DNA of 64,000 nucleotides from NCBI GenBank assembly GCA_016182905.1, contig JACPFR010000024.1, positions 90,104 to 154,103 of the forward strand, written 5' to 3'. This DNA comes from Elusimicrobiota bacterium (GTDB lineage: Bacteria > Elusimicrobiota > Elusimicrobia > UBA1565 > UBA9628). Shown here piece by piece: positions 40,362-49,822 of this stretch; the first letter of the stretch is position 1, and every line of letters begins with the position of its first letter. Both the position numbers and the translations under genes were made by a program. The notes under the pieces are model-generated. The model ran no database searches, was not told the origin of the DNA, and saw only the letters and a program-made list of their open reading frames with translations.

Positions 40362-41599
40362 CAGCGCTTCCCTTTCGCCAGGCCGTAGGCCTTGTGCAGC
40401 GCCTTCAGCGCGGCCTCGCCCTGGCCGAGGTCCACGATGCAGGAGACGCGCAGGTCGGAGGCGGAGATCATGTGGATGTTGATCTTATGGTCGGCGAGCG
40501 CCGTGAACATCGTCGCCGCGATCTTCGGGCTGTGACGGAAGCCGGTGCCGACGGCGGAGATCTTGGCGACCTGCTCGTTGAGGTCCACGCGCTCGGCGCG
40601 CAGGGCCTTGGCGACGCCCTCGAGCGCCTTCTTGGCCTTGACGGCGGACGCCTTCGGCGTCATGAAGGACATGTCGTTGACGCCGGCGTGGCTCGGCGCG
40701 GACTGGATGATCATGTCGACGGGGATGTCGGCGGCGGCGAGCGCGGTCAGGACTTTCGCGGCCACGCCGGGCTGGTCGGGGACGCCGACGACGGTCAGGC
40801 GCACCTCGCTCTTGTCGAGGGCGAGGCTTGAGACGAAGGCTTTTTCCAGCATGAGCTTCTCCTTGGAAACGACCCAGGTGCCTCCCTGAGGATGGAACGC
40901 GGAACGGACGTGGATCTCGACGCCGAAGCGCTCGGCGACCTCCATCGACCGGGCCTGCATGACCTGGGCGCCGGAGCCGGCGAGCTCGAGCATCTCCTCG
41001 AAGGAGACGCGGGCGAGCTTGCGGGCGTCGTGCACGACGCGCGGGTCGGCGGTGTAGACGCCCTTCACGTCCGAGAAGATCTCGCAGCGGCCGGTCTTGA
41101 GCGCCGAGGCCAGCGCCACCGCGGTGAGGTCCGAGCCGCCGCGGCCGAGGGTGACGGTGTCGCCGTTCGGGGCGCGGCCCTGGAAGCCGGCGACGGCGAC
41201 GATGCGCCCGGCGTCGAGGTGCCTGAGGATCGCGCGCGTGCGGATGCGGCTGACCTGGGCCTTGGACGCGTCTCCGATCGCCTCGATCCCCGCCTGCGGT
41301 CCGGTGAGGGATATCGCGGGAACCGCCCTGGCCATGCAGGCCATCGCGAACAGGGAGATGCCGACCTGCTCCCCGGTCGTGATCAGTTGGTCGAGCTCGC
41401 GGTCGTCGGGCTTGGGCGTGATGCGCTCGGCGAGCGCGATGAGCTCGTCGGTCATGTCGCCGGGAGCGGAGACCACGACGACGACGCCGAAGCCCTTGCG
41501 GCGCTCGCCGATGGCTCGCTCGGCGGCGCGCGAGATCTTCTCGGGGTCGGCGACGGAGGTGCCGCCGAACTTCATGACCGTGATCTTCCCGCGGGCCAT
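40361..41599 (-). CDS. lysC: Aspartate kinase, monofunctional
   Basis: 412 aa. First step of the aspartate pathway. The kinase domain has ITVMKFGGTSVADPEKISRA, VVVVVSAPGDMTDELI, TTGEQVGISLFAMA and VTLGRGGSDLTAVALA. Two ACT domains follow (about 265-335 and 345-412: LTVVGVPDQPGVAAKVLTAL, KISAVGTGFRHSPKIAATMF), so it is likely feedback-inhibited by lysine and/or threonine. The ATG at 41599 lies 2 bp after the thrB stop. It sits with the threonine branch genes, so the operon supplies both entry and exit of the pathway; asd is not in the window. Confidence 0.96.
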   Translation of the reverse strand: MARGKITVMKFGGTSVADPEKISRAAERAIGERRKGFGVVVVVSAPGDMTDELIALAERITPKPDDRELDQLITTGEQVGISLFAMACMARAVPAISLTGPQAGIEAIGDASKAQVSRIRTRAILRHLDAGRIVAVAGFQGRAPNGDTVTLGRGGSDLTAVALASALKTGRCEIFSDVKGVYTADPRVVHDARKLARVSFEEMLELAGSGAQVMQARSMEVAERFGVEIHVRSAFHPQGGTWVVSKEKLMLEKAFVSSLALDKSEVRLTVVGVPDQPGVAAKVLTALAAADIPVDMIIQSAPSHAGVNDMSFMTPKASAVKAKKALEGVAKALRAERVDLNEQVAKISAVGTGFRHSPKIAATMFTALADHKINIHMISASDLRVSCIVDLGQGEAALKALHKAYGLAKGKR

Positions 41600-41601
41600 G
41601 G

Positions 41602-42519
41602 TCAGCGCTCGACGCGCACTCCCTGATGGTCGACGGCCAAGGCGAGCCAGCGGCTCCCGACGCCGTGCTTCGAGAAGGCCTTGACCATCGCGTCGCCGAC
41701 CGAGGCGTTGCGGCCCTCGACGAAGGCGAACACGGTCGGGCCCGAGCCCGAGAGCGCGGCGCCGGCGGCGCCGTGCTCGACGGCGGCGGTCAACGCGTCC
41801 TCGAGGCCCGGGACGAGCTTCGCGCGGTAGGGCTGGTGCAGGCGGTCCTTCATCAGCTCGGGCAGCCGCGAGACGTGGCCGGACTCGAGCGTCTTCGCCA
41901 GCAGGAGCGCGCGCGAGGTGTTGAACACGGCGTCGGCGAGGAACACGGTCTCGGGCAGGACGCCGCGGGCCTTCTTCGTGGACAGCTCGAAGTCGGGGAT
42001 GCAGACCACGGTGGACAGCGAGGGATGGATGCCGAGGCGATGGGCGCGCGCGCGGCCGTCGACCGCGAGGCTCGCGGTGAGGCCGCCGTGGACGCAGGGC
42101 GCGATGTTGTCGGGATGGCCTTCGAGGGCGACGGCCATCTGCTCGAGCTCGTCCTCGGAGCGGCGCAAGGTCCCGAGGAGGTGGGCGCCGGCCCACAGGC
42201 CGGCGACGATCGCCGCCGCCGACGAGCCGAGGCCTCGCGCGAGCGGCACGCGGTTGCGCGCCTTGAAGACGAGGCGCCCGGGCAAGGAGGCGGGCAGCAC
42301 CTGGCGGGCGGCGTGGACGAGCATGTTCTGCTCGCCGCGGGGCAGGTCCTCTGCGCCCGCTCCCTCGATCTCGACCAAGGGCGGGCCGGAGGCGTCGTGC
42401 AGCTCGAGGACGAGCTCGTTGCGCAGACCGAGCGCCAGGCCCAGGCAGTCGAAGCCCGGCCCGAGGTTGCTCGTGGACGCCGGAGCCGTCACCGTCACGC
42501 GCGCGAGGACCTTGGTCAT
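41602..42519 (-). CDS. thrB: Homoserine kinase
   Basis: 305 aa GHMP kinase that phosphorylates homoserine. The N-terminal signature is APASTSNLGPGFDCLGLALG, the ATP-binding loop is PLARGLGSSAAAIVAGLWAG, and the third GHMP motif is GAALSGSGPTVFAF. It is third of five genes in the threonine operon, between thrC (1 bp) and lysC (2 bp). Confidence 0.96.
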   Translation of the reverse strand: MTKVLARVTVTAPASTSNLGPGFDCLGLALGLRNELVLELHDASGPPLVEIEGAGAEDLPRGEQNMLVHAARQVLPASLPGRLVFKARNRVPLARGLGSSAAAIVAGLWAGAHLLGTLRRSEDELEQMAVALEGHPDNIAPCVHGGLTASLAVDGRARAHRLGIHPSLSTVVCIPDFELSTKKARGVLPETVFLADAVFNTSRALLLAKTLESGHVSRLPELMKDRLHQPYRAKLVPGLEDALTAAVEHGAAGAALSGSGPTVFAFVEGRNASVGDAMVKAFSKHGVGSRWLALAVDHQGVRVER

Positions 42520-42520
42520 G

Positions 42521-43537
42521 TCAGAGCTCGATCCGTCCGCCCGCCTTCACCCGGCGGATTTTCGGCGCGAAGCGCGCCGTGATGCCGGGGTCCTTGAGGC
42601 CGTTGCCCGTCAGCACGCAGACGCTGACGCCGCGCGGGGCCTTCCCGGCCTTGCCGAGCTTGAGCAGGCCGGCGACCGAGGCGGCCGACGAGGGCTCGCA
42701 GAACACGCCTTCCCGCGAAGCGAGGAGCCGGTAGGCGGAGAGGATCTCGGCGTCGGTGACCTTCCCGATCATGCCGCCGGACTCGTCGCGGGCGGCGATC
42801 GCGCCGTTCCAGGAGACGGGGGAGCCGATGCGGATGGCGGTCGCGAGCGTCGTCGGGTTCAGGATGGGCCGGCCGGAGACGAGCGGGGCGGCGCCGGCGG
42901 CCTGCCAGCCGAACATGCGCGGCTTCGCCGCGCTCTCTTTATATCCTTTCCAGTACGCGGTGATGTTCCCGGCGTTGCCGACGGGGATGAAGTGGTTGTC
43001 GGGCGCGCGGCCGAGCTGCTCCAGGATCTCGAAGGCCGCGGTCTTCTGCCCTTCGATCCGGAAAGGGTTCGAGGAGTTGACGAGGGCGAAGCCCTTGGTC
43101 TTGGCGGCCTCGTTGGCCATCACGAGCGCCTGGTCGAAGTTGCCGGCGACCTCGACGATCTCGGCGCCGTGCATGACGGCCTGGGAGAGCTTGCCCGCGG
43201 CGACCTTGCCCTTGGGCAGGAACACGACGCAGCGCAGCCCCGCGCGCGCGGCGTACGCCGCCGCCGACGCGGAGGTGTTGCCGGTCGAGGCGCACAGCAC
43301 GCCGGAAGCGCCCGCCTCGACGGCCTTCGAGATCGCGAGCGTCATGCCTCGATCTTTGAAGGATCCCGTCGGGTTGGCGCCCTCGACCTTGAGGAACACG
43401 GAGCCGGGCGGCAGCCCCGCGGCCTTGGCCACGCGGTCGGCCCGGACGAGGGGGGTGTTGCCCTCGCCGAGCGTGACGACCGGCGTGCGGGCCGTCACCG
43501 GCAGGCGGGCGCGCCAGCGCGAGATCAGACCGTTCAC
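42521..43537 (-). CDS. thrC: Threonine synthase
   Basis: 338 aa PLP enzyme (short, bacterial type) that makes threonine from phosphohomoserine. The PLP-Lys motif is [20 protein letters not shown], followed by [20 protein letters not shown] and the phosphate loop [35 protein letters not shown] is also typical. The GTG start at 43537 overlaps the hom stop (GTGA) and is preferred over an ATG at 43558 inside hom. Confidence 0.96.
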   Translation of the reverse strand: MNGLISRWRARLPVTARTPVVTLGEGNTPLVRADRVAKAAGLPPGSVFLKVEGANPTGSFKDRGMTLAISKAVEAGASGVLCASTGNTSASAAAYAARAGLRCVVFLPKGKVAAGKLSQAVMHGAEIVEVAGNFDQALVMANEAAKTKGFALVNSSNPFRIEGQKTAAFEILEQLGRAPDNHFIPVGNAGNITAYWKGYKESAAKPRMFGWQAAGAAPLVSGRPILNPTTLATAIRIGSPVSWNGAIAARDESGGMIGKVTDAEILSAYRLLASREGVFCEPSSAASVAGLLKLGKAGKAPRGVSVCVLTGNGLKDPGITARFAPKIRRVKAGGRIEL

Positions 43538-44832
43538 GCCATCATCCTCATCGCGCAATGGCGCGGCGAAACGGCGGACAAGGACAGGATGCGTTTGCGC
43601 GCGCGCTCGAAGCGGCCGCGCTCCGCCGGATGCGTCACGATCATCACGGGCACCGAGCGGCCGCCGGCGGCCTTGTCCTGATGGATCGCGGCGATGGACA
43701 CGCCCGCGTCCGCGAGGGCGTCGGCGATGCGGGCCAGCGCTCCGGGACGGTCGAGGACCTCGAGGCGCAGGTAATAAGAAGAGACCGCGTGGTCGGGCGA
43801 GGTCAGCGCCAGGCGGCGGGCCGTGGCGGCCGCCGCGGGGATCCCGCCGCGGATGTCGCGCGCGAGGACGAACACGTCGGCGACGACGGCCGACGCGGTC
43901 GGCCCGGCGCCCGCGCCCTGTCCGTAGAACATGAGGTCGCCGGCGGAGGCGGTGTGCACGAGGAGGGCGTTGTACTGGCGGCGCACCGCGGCGAGAGGAT
44001 GGCCGAGGGGGACCAAGGTCGGAGCCACGGAGGCGGACACGGCGGGCGCGCCGGGCTTGCCGTCGAAGCGCAGCGAGGCGACGAGACGGGCGGCCATGCC
44101 GAGGCGCTCGCGCGCGAAGGACAGGTCGCGCGCGGTCACGGCCTCGATGCCCGCGACGGGGAAGGAGCCGGGCTTGAGCCAGCCGCCGGTGACGAGGCCG
44201 GCGAGCACGCTCAGCTTCTGCGCGGCGTCCTGGCCCGAGAGGTCCATCGCGGGGTCCTTTTCGGCGAAGCCGAGCCTCTGGGCTTCTTTGAGCGCGTCCT
44301 GCGGGGAGAGCCCTTCTTCTCCGCGCGATAAGATGTAGTTGGTCGTCCCGTTGAGGATGCCGTCGACGCCGAGCACGCGGTCGCCGGAGAAGGACAGCTC
44401 GAGCGCGCGCAGGACCGGGATGCCGCCGGCGACGCTGCCCTCGAAGGCGAGGCGCGCGCCGCTCGCGCGGGCCGCGCCGGTGATCTCGGGCCAGGCGTGG
44501 GCGAGCAGGCGCTTGTTGGCCGTGACCAGGGCCTTGCCGCGGCCGAGGACCTCGAGCGCGAAGCGCTTCGGCGCCTCCAGCCCGCCGAGCAGCTCGACGA
44601 ACAGGTCGGCCTCGGCTCGGCGCGCCATGTCGAGCGGGTCTTTGTAACGGGAGACCGCGGGCGGAAGACCGAGGGCTTTCGCCTCGCGGGCGGCGTCGTG
44701 GTCGGCGACGGCCACAAGGCGCAGCTCGGCGCCGAGGCGCTCCTTGAGCTCGGCGCGGCGCGCGCGCAGCAGGCGGACGGCTTCGCGGCCGACGGTCCCG
44801 AGGCCCGCCACGGCGACGTTGAGGGCGTTCAT
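43534..44832 (-). CDS. hom: Homoserine dehydrogenase
   Basis: 432 aa, three-domain Hom. NAD(P)-binding [20 protein letters not shown], catalytic domain with [31 protein letters not shown] and [20 protein letters not shown], and a C-terminal ACT domain (about 350-425: [20 protein letters not shown]) for threonine feedback. First gene of hom-thrC-thrB-lysC-exonuclease. TAGAAT (44844-44839) ends 6 nt before the ATG, a leaderless arrangement. The -10 overlaps the end of the upstream oxidoreductase gene, so read-through from there is also possible. Confidence 0.97.
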   Translation of the reverse strand: MNALNVAVAGLGTVGREAVRLLRARRAELKERLGAELRLVAVADHDAAREAKALGLPPAVSRYKDPLDMARRAEADLFVELLGGLEAPKRFALEVLGRGKALVTANKRLLAHAWPEITGAARASGARLAFEGSVAGGIPVLRALELSFSGDRVLGVDGILNGTTNYILSRGEEGLSPQDALKEAQRLGFAEKDPAMDLSGQDAAQKLSVLAGLVTGGWLKPGSFPVAGIEAVTARDLSFARERLGMAARLVASLRFDGKPGAPAVSASVAPTLVPLGHPLAAVRRQYNALLVHTASAGDLMFYGQGAGAGPTASAVVADVFVLARDIRGGIPAAAATARRLALTSPDHAVSSYYLRLEVLDRPGALARIADALADAGVSIAAIHQDKAAGGRSVPVMIVTHPAERGRFERARKRILSLSAVSPRHCAMRMMA

Positions 44833-44845
44833 CCGGTTATTCTAC

Positions 44846-45481
44846 TCAATGTGCCGCGAGCGCGTCAGACTCGAGCGTGAGCGTTCCCGGGATCCCGCTG
44901 CGCGTCGAGGCGATCAGCGCCGCCGCGACGGCGTCCCCGGAGACGGCGCGGTACTTCCGCCACGGGCCGACGAGCAGCGGCGAGGCGAGGGCGAGGGCCG
45001 CCTCGCCGAGCTTCTCCGCGAGGCGGGGCTCGGCTCGCGCCCCGAGCAGCAAGGAAGGGCGCGCGATCACGACGGTCTCGAAGCCGAGCCCCGCGACCGC
45101 CTTCTCCGCCTCGCCTTTGGTGCGGGGATAGAGGAAGAAAGAGGCGGCGTCCGCGCCCGTCGAGGAGACAAGGCCGAAGCGCCGCGCCCCGCCCGTCTTG
45201 GCCGCGCGCGCGAAGGCGACCGCCAGGTCTAGGTCCACGGCGCGGAAGGCCGCGGCGCTCCCCGCGTCCTTGCGCGTGGTGCCGAGGCAGCCGTAGGCCT
45301 CGTCGAGCCCGGTCAGCGCCGGCCAGCCGGCCGCGACGACCGGGTTCTCGAGCTTCGGGTGCGGCGGCAGCGGGCGGCGCGTCGGGGCGATCACGCGCGC
45401 GATATCGGGGTCCTCCAGCAGCCGGCGGAGGACGCACCCGCCGACGAGGCCCGTGGCGCCGGCGACGGCCGCGGTCTTCAA
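44846..45481 (-). CDS. NAD(P)H-binding short-chain protein (HTATIP2/NmrA-like)
   Basis: 211 aa Rossmann protein. AVAGATGLVGGCVLRRLLED at the N-terminus is the dinucleotide site. YGCLGTTRKDAGSAAAFRAV, RFGLVSSTGADAASFFLYPR and YPRTKGEAEKAV match the HTATIP2/oxidoreductase-like family, which binds NADP(H) but often has no known reaction. The probable start is TTG at 45481, overlapping the stop of the lipoprotein gene (TTGA). An NAD-dependent sugar or redox role cannot be told apart. Confidence 0.82.
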   Translation of the reverse strand: MKTAAVAGATGLVGGCVLRRLLEDPDIARVIAPTRRPLPPHPKLENPVVAAGWPALTGLDEAYGCLGTTRKDAGSAAAFRAVDLDLAVAFARAAKTGGARRFGLVSSTGADAASFFLYPRTKGEAEKAVAGLGFETVVIARPSLLLGARAEPRLAEKLGEAALALASPLLVGPWRKYRAVSGDAVAAALIASTRSGIPGTLTLESDALAAH

Positions 45482-46431
45482 TGGGAGGGACTGATCTGCG
45501 GCTGCTCGGTCGGGGCCGGAGCGCGCTCGGCGGGCGGACCGTCCGTCGCCGGGCCGGTGGACGGCTCGACCGGCGCCGCGACCAAGGGGGTCGTCGATAT
45601 GTCCGGCGCGGCGCCGTTGGCGAAGGTCGTCGCCGGGGCCGGCTCGGCCAGTATGGGCGGCGGCGCGGCGATCAGCCCGGCGTCCTGCGCGAGGCCGGAC
45701 GCGATCTTGGCCGCGAGCGGGACGGCGAGCGTCTGGAGGCGGTCGGTGAGCTCCACGGGCGCGGCGCGGAACTCGCTGAGCGTGGTCGAGGAGGTCGCGT
45801 CGCTCACGCGCTCCTCGCGGCTCCACAGCATGCGCGTGGTGTCCGCGCGGTAGGCGCGCGAGGCGGCGGACAGCAGCGGCAGGGTGCGTCCCTGCTCGTC
45901 GGGCTCGAGGCCGAAGGAGAGGTTCACCTCGACGACGACGGCGTCGTCGAGCGACAGCAGCTTCGAGTAATCGCGCGGCGAGGGCCGGTCGGGCTCGGTG
46001 AAGTAGTACTTGCGCCGCCAGTCGAGCTGGTCGGAGGCGGCGTTCCACTCCTTGCGCTGGAGGGGGGCGATGCCGGCCTCGGCCGAGGTCAGGACGGGCC
46101 CGCCGTGCGCGGCCTTGAGCGCCGTGATCAGCGCGGCCTCGACGGCCTGGTCGTAGCGGGGGCGGGGGAGATAGGGCTGTATCTCCTTCGAGAGGTCGTT
46201 GATGCGGTCCTCCTGCATGCCCTGCAGGAAGGTGCCCAGCGGAAGGACCTTCATCGCGGACTCCGCCTTGGAATCGGGGTCGGCCACGATCCAGGGGCCC
46301 GGGGACTGGAGGACCATGACGATGAGGCGCTGGCCGGGCTTGATCGCTCCGCGCGGGTTGGGCGGCGGCTCGATCGTGACGCAGGACGCGAGGAGCAGCG
46401 CGATGACGGCGAAAAGGGGATATCTTCGCAT
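45478..46431 (-). CDS. Lipoprotein of unknown function, 317 aa
   Basis: Signal and lipobox at the N-terminus (MRRYPLFAVIALLLASC-V) predict a lipid-anchored periplasmic protein, which the lnt product in this window could acylate. The body has a conserved-looking domain (about residues 30-240) including GQRLIVMVLQSPGPWIVADP, LPLGTFLQGMQEDRINDL, VVVEVNLSFGLEPDEQGRTL and RMLWSREERVSD. It ends in a Pro/Ala-rich tail. I recognise no family. It is divergent from the HEAT-cyclophilin lipoprotein (29 bp apart) and coupled to the Rossmann protein. Confidence 0.78.
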   Translation of the reverse strand: MRRYPLFAVIALLLASCVTIEPPPNPRGAIKPGQRLIVMVLQSPGPWIVADPDSKAESAMKVLPLGTFLQGMQEDRINDLSKEIQPYLPRPRYDQAVEAALITALKAAHGGPVLTSAEAGIAPLQRKEWNAASDQLDWRRKYYFTEPDRPSPRDYSKLLSLDDAVVVEVNLSFGLEPDEQGRTLPLLSAASRAYRADTTRMLWSREERVSDATSSTTLSEFRAAPVELTDRLQTLAVPLAAKIASGLAQDAGLIAAPPPILAEPAPATTFANGAAPDISTTPLVAAPVEPSTGPATDGPPAERAPAPTEQPQISPSH

Positions 46432-46460
46432 GGCCGGCGTTAAGGATATATAATCGGGGC

Positions 46461-48182
46461 GTGCGCGCGCTCGCTCTCGCCGGTCTCTTCGTCCTGACCG
46501 CCTGCGGCACGGCTCCGCGCGGCGAGACCGCGAGGTTCGGGGCCCTGCGCTCCGGGCTGAGCTCCCCGGACGCCGCCGCCCGCGCGCGCGCCGCCTGGGA
46601 CCTGGGCCAGCTCGGCCTGGCCGAGTTCCCCGAGGGCGAGGCCGAGCCCGCCGTCTCCGTCTCGCTCCGCGAGGCCGCGGCCGCGGCCCTGATCCCCGCC
46701 GTCTCCGATCCGGAGGCTCCCGTGCGCCGCGCCGCCGTCGAGGCGCTCGGCAAGACCGGCGGCGTGAACATCGAGGATCCCTTGCTGTCCGCCGCCACCG
46801 ATATCGACGCCGGCGTGAGAGGCGAAGTCGCTCTGGCTCTGTTCCGTCGAAGGTTCCTGAAAAGAGTCCCGGAATACTCGACCGCAAGCCTTAATAAGCT
46901 GTTGACGCTCGCTGTCGACCCCAACCCCGAGGTCCGTTGGCGGGCGAACTACGCGTTCTCGCGATTCTCCGACGTCCGTGCGGAGAAGATGTTGACGCAA
47001 GCCGTGAAGGACCCCGACAAGGTCACCCGTCTTTTTGCCGTTCGATCTCTTTCAAAGCTGGTCCGTAAGGTCGACGTATCGTTGTTGTCCGACCCCGACC
47101 CCTACGTCCGCGGCGAGGCCGCCGCCGCGTTCGGCGCGGCCAAGGCCGCGGGAGAGCTTCCGAAGTCGGTATTCGACGATCCGTCCGTCCATGTGCGCGC
47201 CGCCGCTGCCGACGCCGTCGCCGCCACCGGCGACGCCGCCCTCGCTCCGCGCCTCGAGACGATGGCCGACACCGACACCCCCATGCCCCGCGGCCGCGCC
47301 CTGATCGCCCTCGCCAAGCTCCGCGGCCCCGCCGAGTCCGCGCGTCTCTCCCTCGCCCGCTCGAACCCCCACTGGTGGATCCGCTCCCGCGCCTACGAGG
47401 CGTCCGCCCTCCTCCCCGACGCCGCCGCGATCCTGAGCGCCGGCGTCTTGGACCCCGACGCGCGCGTCGCCGCCCAGGCCCTGGAGACCTTGGCCTCCTC
47501 CATCGCGCCGGCCGCCGCCGCCGCCATCGAGCGTGTCCTGCGCGACCCCAAGGCCGAGCTCGAGCTCCTCGGCACCGCCGTCGACGCCGCGACCGAGCGC
47601 AAGTCCCCGGAGTTCGCCGTCGCCCTGCGCTCCGCGTGGGAGCGCCCCGGCCTCACCGCCGAGGTCCGCGACAACCTGCGCAAGGCGCTGAAGGCCTCCG
47701 GCGTCGCCGTAAAGGCCGGCCCCGGCCTCGACCCGCCCAAGACCTTCGCGCCGCTGGCCTCCTCCCCGACCATGGTCCTGGAGACGGAAAAGGGGACCGT
47801 CGAGCTGTATCTCGACAAGGAGGCCGCGCCGAACACCGCCGCCGCGATCGCCGACGCCGCGCGCCGCGGCGTCTACGACGGGACGGTCTGGCACCGCGTG
47901 GTGACCGCCTTCGTCGTCCAGGGCGGCGACCCGCGCGGCTCGGGCTGGGGCGACGACGGCTTCCGGCTCGTCGACGAGGTCAACCGCCTCCCCTTCCTGC
48001 GCGGGACCCTCGGCATGCCCAAGGCTGGCCCCGACACGGGCGGCTGCCAGCTGTTCGTGAGCCTCGTCCCGACCCCTCACCTCGACGGCCGCTATACGGC
48101 CTTCGGCCGCGTGATCGCGGGCATGGACGTCCTCGACGCCCTCCAGCCCGGCGACAAGATCGTCAAAGCGAGCTTGCGCTAG
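46461..48182 (+). CDS. HEAT-repeat lipoprotein with C-terminal cyclophilin PPIase domain
   Basis: 573 aa, GTG start at 46461. Lipobox VLTAC-G. Residues about 25-400 are HEAT repeats (AARARAAWDLGQLG, APVRRAAVEALGKTGG, DPDARVAAQALETLAS). Residues about 430-573 are a cyclophilin-type peptidyl-prolyl isomerase (ETEKGTVELYLDKEAAPNTA, VWHRVVTAFVVQGGDPRGSG, LGMPKAGPDTGGCQLFVSL, LDGRYTAFGRVIAGMDVLD). It is likely a periplasmic folding factor with a protein-binding scaffold. TATAAT (46449-46454) ends 6 nt before the GTG, so it is leaderless. The stretch about 46800-47080 is lower in G+C than the rest. Confidence 0.88.
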   Translation: MRALALAGLFVLTACGTAPRGETARFGALRSGLSSPDAAARARAAWDLGQLGLAEFPEGEAEPAVSVSLREAAAAALIPAVSDPEAPVRRAAVEALGKTGGVNIEDPLLSAATDIDAGVRGEVALALFRRRFLKRVPEYSTASLNKLLTLAVDPNPEVRWRANYAFSRFSDVRAEKMLTQAVKDPDKVTRLFAVRSLSKLVRKVDVSLLSDPDPYVRGEAAAAFGAAKAAGELPKSVFDDPSVHVRAAAADAVAATGDAALAPRLETMADTDTPMPRGRALIALAKLRGPAESARLSLARSNPHWWIRSRAYEASALLPDAAAILSAGVLDPDARVAAQALETLASSIAPAAAAAIERVLRDPKAELELLGTAVDAATERKSPEFAVALRSAWERPGLTAEVRDNLRKALKASGVAVKAGPGLDPPKTFAPLASSPTMVLETEKGTVELYLDKEAAPNTAAAIADAARRGVYDGTVWHRVVTAFVVQGGDPRGSGWGDDGFRLVDEVNRLPFLRGTLGMPKAGPDTGGCQLFVSLVPTPHLDGRYTAFGRVIAGMDVLDALQPGDKIVKASLR

Positions 48183-48183
48183 A

Positions 48184-48903
48184 TCAGTGGATGATTTTGC
48201 ACTGTCCGGCCATGCGGCACAACTTATGGCCCGCGTCTCGGAAGATGTGCAAGGGGCTTGAGCCGATCGTCTTGCCGTGCGTGCGGCCCCAGTAGACGCG
48301 CGCCATCGCGTACCACCGGCCGTCGCTCCGCGAGCGAAAAACGTCGCCCTCGCGCGTCCGGAACTCGAAGCGGCCTACGCTGACGGACCATAGTTTTCCC
48401 GCGTCGTACATCAGCCCCCAGTCCAGCGTCTTAGCCCTTATGAAGCCGGCCACCGGGGCGCGGCTTTCGGCTCCGAAGCGGTCGGTCTGGACCTCGTTCA
48501 ACTGGCCAAAATAGGCCCAAGGGCAATAGGATCCGAAGAGCTCGACGCGGCCGTTGGTGGATTCGACGGAAGCGGCGGTGTCGCGGAACATGCCGCCCTC
48601 CCAACTGGCGAGGATCACGCGAACTTCCAAGGGAAAGGGCATCAACATGGCGTGCGCAGACGCATCGGGCAAGCCGCCTTTGCGGGGAAGATCCCAAGTC
48701 TGCCAACGCGTCTCCATGAGACGAGTGCCGACGCCCAGGCCGTAGCGCGGGTGATAGACTCCGAGTCCGAAGGCATCGAAGCCGTAGACGCCGCCGCTGC
48801 CTCCGAGCGCTCCGAGGATCTCGATCCTGCTCCAGGTCTCGGCGGCGGATGGAATCGCGGCGAGCAGGCAGGCGGCGACGGCGCTAAGGACCTTCAAGCG
48901 CAT
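48184..48903 (-). CDS. Exported protein of unknown function, 239 aa
   Basis: Signal peptide MRLKVLSAVAACLLAAIPSA from the ATG at 48903, with GGAGG 7-8 nt upstream; an in-frame ATG at 48930 spoils the signal and is rejected. The mature part is rich in aromatic residues and glycine with beta-strand-like alternation (GVYGFDAFGLGVYHPRYGLG, DGRWYAMARVYWGR), which would suit a small outer-membrane or periplasmic beta protein. No family is recognised. It is last gene of a four-gene operon (51509 to 48184) with lower G+C than the neighbours, and its 5' end overlaps the preceding gene by 20 bp. Confidence 0.72.
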   Translation of the reverse strand: MRLKVLSAVAACLLAAIPSAAETWSRIEILGALGGSGGVYGFDAFGLGVYHPRYGLGVGTRLMETRWQTWDLPRKGGLPDASAHAMLMPFPLEVRVILASWEGGMFRDTAASVESTNGRVELFGSYCPWAYFGQLNEVQTDRFGAESRAPVAGFIRAKTLDWGLMYDAGKLWSVSVGRFEFRTREGDVFRSRSDGRWYAMARVYWGRTHGKTIGSSPLHIFRDAGHKLCRMAGQCKIIH

Positions 48904-49822
48904 CAAGAAGCCTCCGGTGAAGCTGATCATCGTTCGCGGTCTTGCGCGCCAGCTTGGCGCGCTGCCGCCAATTCTCCTCGAACAGATCCCAGCCGATCGC
49001 CTTGTAGGAGTCGGCCAGCATCTCGTAAGCCTCGACTCCCCAGGGCGCGGCCTCGACGAGTTTTCTCAACTCCCAGATCACGCCGTCCCAATTCTGTCCG
49101 TCGCGCATGATCTCGAAACGGGAGAGATCGAATGCCTCGGGCGTGTCGGCGGATCGCGGCATCTCCCGCAGATAGGCCAGCGCCTGGGCGTCGAGCTTCG
49201 CGGGATTCTTGCCTTCCGATTTGCAGTACATCATCAGATACCACCGAGCTTGCGCCGCGTGGCCCAGTTTCGCATGCGAAGCGTAGAGCCCGAAGTACAA
49301 GTAGCTCGGCTCAAGGCCGCTTTCCAGCGCCCTATAGAACGAACCGGCGGCAGGCTCCCAACGGCCGGCTTCGAAGTCGCTCGTGCCGCCTCGGCCGTAG
49401 CCGTATCGAGCGCGGCCGCGGAACGCGGTCAGCGCCGCGCGGATAGTCTTGCGTCCGGTCGCCAGCCGGCGCGCGACTAGAAAGGCGGTCTGATCGAACG
49501 TGTCTCGATCGTCCAGAACCGTGACTTTGAATTCGTCGGCCGTCTTCCCGTTCTCGTCGATGAGCCGGAAGCGGACGCGCTCCGCGTCGTGGGTCTCGCA
49601 GCGCAGGTCGAGATCCGGATATTGGAGCTCCGTTCCGCCGATCGTCGCGAAATACGGCGCGATGCGGCGCGACAGCTCCGCGGAGGAGCAGAACGGGCTC
49701 TGGGCGTCGGCCGTGAAGCGCAGCGTCACCGGAAAGGCCGGCACGGAATAGACTTCGGCCCGCGCCGCGGACGCGAGGGTTAATATCGTCGCGATGGCGG
49801 CGGCCGCAAGCTCCGTTCTCAT
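48884..49822 (-). CDS. Exported TPR-like protein of unknown function, 312 aa
   Basis: Signal peptide MRTELAAAAIATILTLASAA (cleaved near ARA-E). The N-terminal half has a beta-rich look (FPVTLRFTADAQSPFCSSAE, RVRFRLIDENGKTADEFKV). Residues about 165-300 read as TPR-like helices (FEAGRWEPAAGSFYRALESG, YLYFGLYASHAKLGHAAQAR, YEMLADSYKAIGWDLFEENW). It may form a periplasmic scaffold. It overlaps the preceding gene (ATGA) and the following gene, so the order is fixed by translational coupling. No family is recognised. Confidence 0.75.
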   Translation of the reverse strand: MRTELAAAAIATILTLASAARAEVYSVPAFPVTLRFTADAQSPFCSSAELSRRIAPYFATIGGTELQYPDLDLRCETHDAERVRFRLIDENGKTADEFKVTVLDDRDTFDQTAFLVARRLATGRKTIRAALTAFRGRARYGYGRGGTSDFEAGRWEPAAGSFYRALESGLEPSYLYFGLYASHAKLGHAAQARWYLMMYCKSEGKNPAKLDAQALAYLREMPRSADTPEAFDLSRFEIMRDGQNWDGVIWELRKLVEAAPWGVEAYEMLADSYKAIGWDLFEENWRQRAKLARKTANDDQLHRRLLDALEGP

